This document shows, one piece after another, positions 29,845 through 30,479 of a DNA stretch of 30,479 nucleotides. This DNA comes from Cylindrodendrum hubeiense. Lineage: Eukaryota > Ascomycota > Sordariomycetes > Hypocreales > Nectriaceae. The stretch spans positions 1 to 30,479 of the forward strand of contig JAANBB010000464.1 of the NCBI GenBank assembly GCA_014621425.1, in the 5' to 3' direction. Each line of letters begins with the position of its first letter. The stretch's first letter is position 1. A program made the translations under genes and the position numbers. The notes beneath the pieces were generated by a model. That model did not search any database, was not told where the DNA came from, and was given only the letters and a program-made list of their open reading frames with translations.

Positions 29845-30479
29845 GGGGCCTGAGATGCCCTAGTGCCCCAGGATGAAGAAGAAGAGGTCGCGGGGTGCAT
29901 GATGCGTCGCTAGGATATGCAAGGTTTCCGCGGCTGACCAAAACTGTCCAATAGGCGGGCTTTATAATAGCTCGCAAAGGATTGCCAACGGAATGATGGG
30001 GACATAGAGAGGTATTCCGGCACTGTAATGTTTAATGTGGAGCAGAGATAGACGACTTGTACCGAAAAATAGACTAAATACGTGCTTTTGTGCCTACAAC
30101 TGACCCCTTGACTTGGATTACATGTGATTAAATGAATTCAAAGCAGCTTGGAACCGCCTATCGATGAGAAACTGTATTCAACGACAGAATCCCTTGCTAT
30201 AAGGTCGAATCCTCCGGGTCGAGGCCGGTGCTGGCCCCACCCCGATTCGGAGTGGGGCCGGTGGAAGAGAGCTCCTTGAGGAAGATGGCAAGTCTAGAGA
30301 CAGGAATGAGGGACTATAGCCAGACGGCTCGAATTCGAATAAAAGACGGCTTCGACATTCTCATACAACAACTCCCAGCCCCAACATCCGTCCTCACCCC
30401 GGCCCCCTCGACAGCCCATCCCTCTCCCGGTCCCTGTCCTTGTCCCTCTCGCCATCCCCCGCCCTGATGCCCAACAGCA
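29845..30479. other. 3' region of the amidoligase gene and right edge
   Basis: 635 bp with no supported gene. The rightmost 100 bp are C/T- and Pro-codon-rich and could be the promoter or 5' region of a gene beyond the window; the 79-codon frame at 30228-30467 starts with GTG. One strong palindrome lies at 30233-30259. Confidence 0.45.
30233..30259. repeat. 27-bp near-perfect palindrome
   Basis: GGCCCCAC and GTGGGGCC (8 bp, perfect) enclose CCGATTCGG, itself a CCG-N3-CGG dyad; one mismatch pair (C/A) lies between the two blocks. The inner dyad has the form of a Zn(II)2Cys6 regulator site. Position near the window edge suggests a promoter element of the next gene, unproven. Confidence 0.7.

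Overview
The window is nuclear DNA of a filamentous ascomycete, most likely a sordariomycete and plausibly Hypocreales. The evidence is short introns (46-76 nt) with GT/AG ends and CTAAC/CTGAC branch sites, 13-nt tRNA introns, Pezizomycotina-type proteins, and an alpha-factor-like pheromone precursor of the WCxxxGQxCW class. Genes sit 0.4-3 kb apart on both strands and there is no operon logic. I recognise no transposon, LTR or CRISPR array.

Layout, left to right. 2-256 (+): 3' end of an alpha-type peptide pheromone precursor. 841-6220 (-): SWR1, the H2A.Z-depositing chromatin remodeller, with an apparent one-base frameshift near its N-terminus and a coding minisatellite. 6693-7324 (+): complex I NDUFB8/ASHI-type subunit, sharing a 472-bp divergent promoter with SWR1. 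8256-10260 (+): six-exon conserved fungal protein of unknown role. 11998-14036 (+): DHA2-type MFS transporter. 14661-14745 and 15770-15854 (+): intron-containing tRNA-Thr(UGU) and tRNA-Pro(UGG). 16294-16720 (+): decayed N-terminal domain of an NLR/STAND receptor. 17439-19429 (+): an intact gene fusing a STAND-type fungal N-terminal domain to a degenerate N-terminal piece of a chitin synthase. 20664-22962 (-): secreted tandem beta-propeller phytase with EGF-like linker and a Pho4/NUC-1-type CACGTG upstream. 24297-25430 (-): seven-helix DUF7703-type membrane protein. 28582-29844 (+): amidoligase-family protein. About 3.1 kb at 25431-28581 holds no recognisable gene.

The left 10 kb is mostly core housekeeping (chromatin, respiration) beside a mating gene. 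From about 16 to 20.5 kb the window looks accessory: a broken receptor domain, the chimeric receptor-like gene, and two weaker coding relics. The chimera is the best candidate for something undescribed. Its chitin-synthase part keeps the family scaffold but has lost the acidic nucleotide-binding residues, so it cannot make chitin by itself. It could act as a decoy, sensor or interaction module, but that is inference. The phytase, MFS transporter and amidoligase are stand-alone accessory genes; nothing here ties them into one cluster.
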